Source: Treponema socranskii subsp. buccale
Lineage (GTDB): Bacteria; Spirochaetota; Spirochaetia; Treponematales; Treponemataceae
Length of the DNA: 64,000 bases
Assembly: GCF_024181585.1 (NCBI RefSeq)
Contig: NZ_CP054258.1
Coordinates: 1,240,001-1,304,000 of the forward strand
Direction of reading: 5' to 3'
A model generated the notes under the pieces. It had not been told where the DNA came from. It saw only the letters and a program-made list of their open reading frames with translations, and did not search any database. Of the stretch, positions 63,847-64,000 are shown piece after piece. Numbering within the stretch: position 1 is the first letter of the stretch; every line of letters begins with the position of its first letter. Both the position numbers and the translations under genes were made by a program.

Positions 63847-64000
63847 TTATTCGATAATCGAATAACCCTGCGACGCAAGAATATCATAAAGCTCCGAAAT
63901 CGGCAAGCCCTCGACACCGCTCGTCGTCCCCTGTATCTTTTTAATAAAACACGAAGCGAGGCTTTGAATGCGGTAGCCGCCGGCAGCACCGTGCCATTCG
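63847..64000 (-). CDS. maf: C-terminal part of Maf-like nucleotide pyrophosphatase (5' end outside window)
   Basis: The minus-strand frame from the window edge reads [20 protein letters not shown] then [20 protein letters not shown] and ends at TAA 63849-63847, 51 codons. GAAGGYRIQ...I..I.G....V.GLP...LY..L is the C-terminal signature of Maf, which hydrolyses non-canonical dNTPs/NTPs such as dTTP/UTP or modified bases. The gene continues off the window. It lies 131 nt upstream of rpsB on the same strand. Confidence 0.82.
   Translation of the reverse strand, partial: EWHGAAGGYRIQSLASCFIKKIQGTTSGVEGLPISELYDILASQGYSIIE

Overview
The window is chromosomal DNA from a spirochaete, most likely a host-associated Treponema of intermediate GC. 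The evidence is a conserved block rpsB-tsf-frr-uppS-cdsA-dxr-rseP in the order I recall from Treponema pallidum, many lipoproteins with loose spirochaetal lipoboxes, tandem DUF3943 proteins, and a cytidylyltransferase-aminoethylphosphonate transaminase fusion of the kind described in T. denticola. The species is not fixed by the sequence. I found no rRNA, tRNA, CRISPR array, prophage or complete insertion sequence.

Layout. 0-9.6 kb: housekeeping genes (lipoprotein, trmB, ligA on +; LytM peptidase, recJ, pyrimidine-nucleoside phosphorylase, recO on -). 9.65-13.9 kb: an AT-rich accessory patch with two inverted copies of a 260-300 bp structured leader element, an MNT nucleotidyltransferase gene, gene remnants, a nitroreductase and an Rpn/PD-(D/E)XK gene. 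13.9-19.9 kb: ileS of the IleS2 type, a lipoprotein, an extended uracil phosphoribosyltransferase homologue and a TPR lipoprotein.

19.9-33.2 kb: one long minus-strand surface-glycan locus. It holds PEP mutase, phosphonopyruvate decarboxylase and the PntC-transaminase fusion (PEP to CMP-aminoethylphosphonate), a CDP-glycerol-type glycerophosphotransferase that is a good candidate for attaching the phosphonate head group, four glycosyltransferases, GmhA, a DUF2147 protein and an MsbA-like flippase. 33.2-42.7 kb continues the envelope theme: a MITE-like element, two tandem DUF3943 proteins, a predicted outer-membrane beta-barrel, a YidC-sulfatase fusion carrying an 11-G tract in its coding sequence (probable phase variation) and an OpgB/LtaS-type phosphoglycerol transferase.

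42.8-48.4 kb: a carbohydrate ABC uptake operon (two permeases, two near-identical binding lipoproteins, a PHP phosphatase, no ATPase). 48.4-57.2 kb: rfbD, secreted and membrane proteins, an aminotransferase, glgA, an MNT gene followed by the wreck of its HEPN partner, a cysteine-rich protein and a secreted beta-propeller protein. 57.2-64 kb: rseP back to rpsB and the end of maf.

Cross-cutting signals: several promoters fit TTGnnn-17-TATAMT; four genes have a -10 box exactly 6 nt before the start codon (candidate leaderless mRNAs); and at least six genes share a leader ending in AAAAGTTTTTAYGGGAGG just before the start codon.
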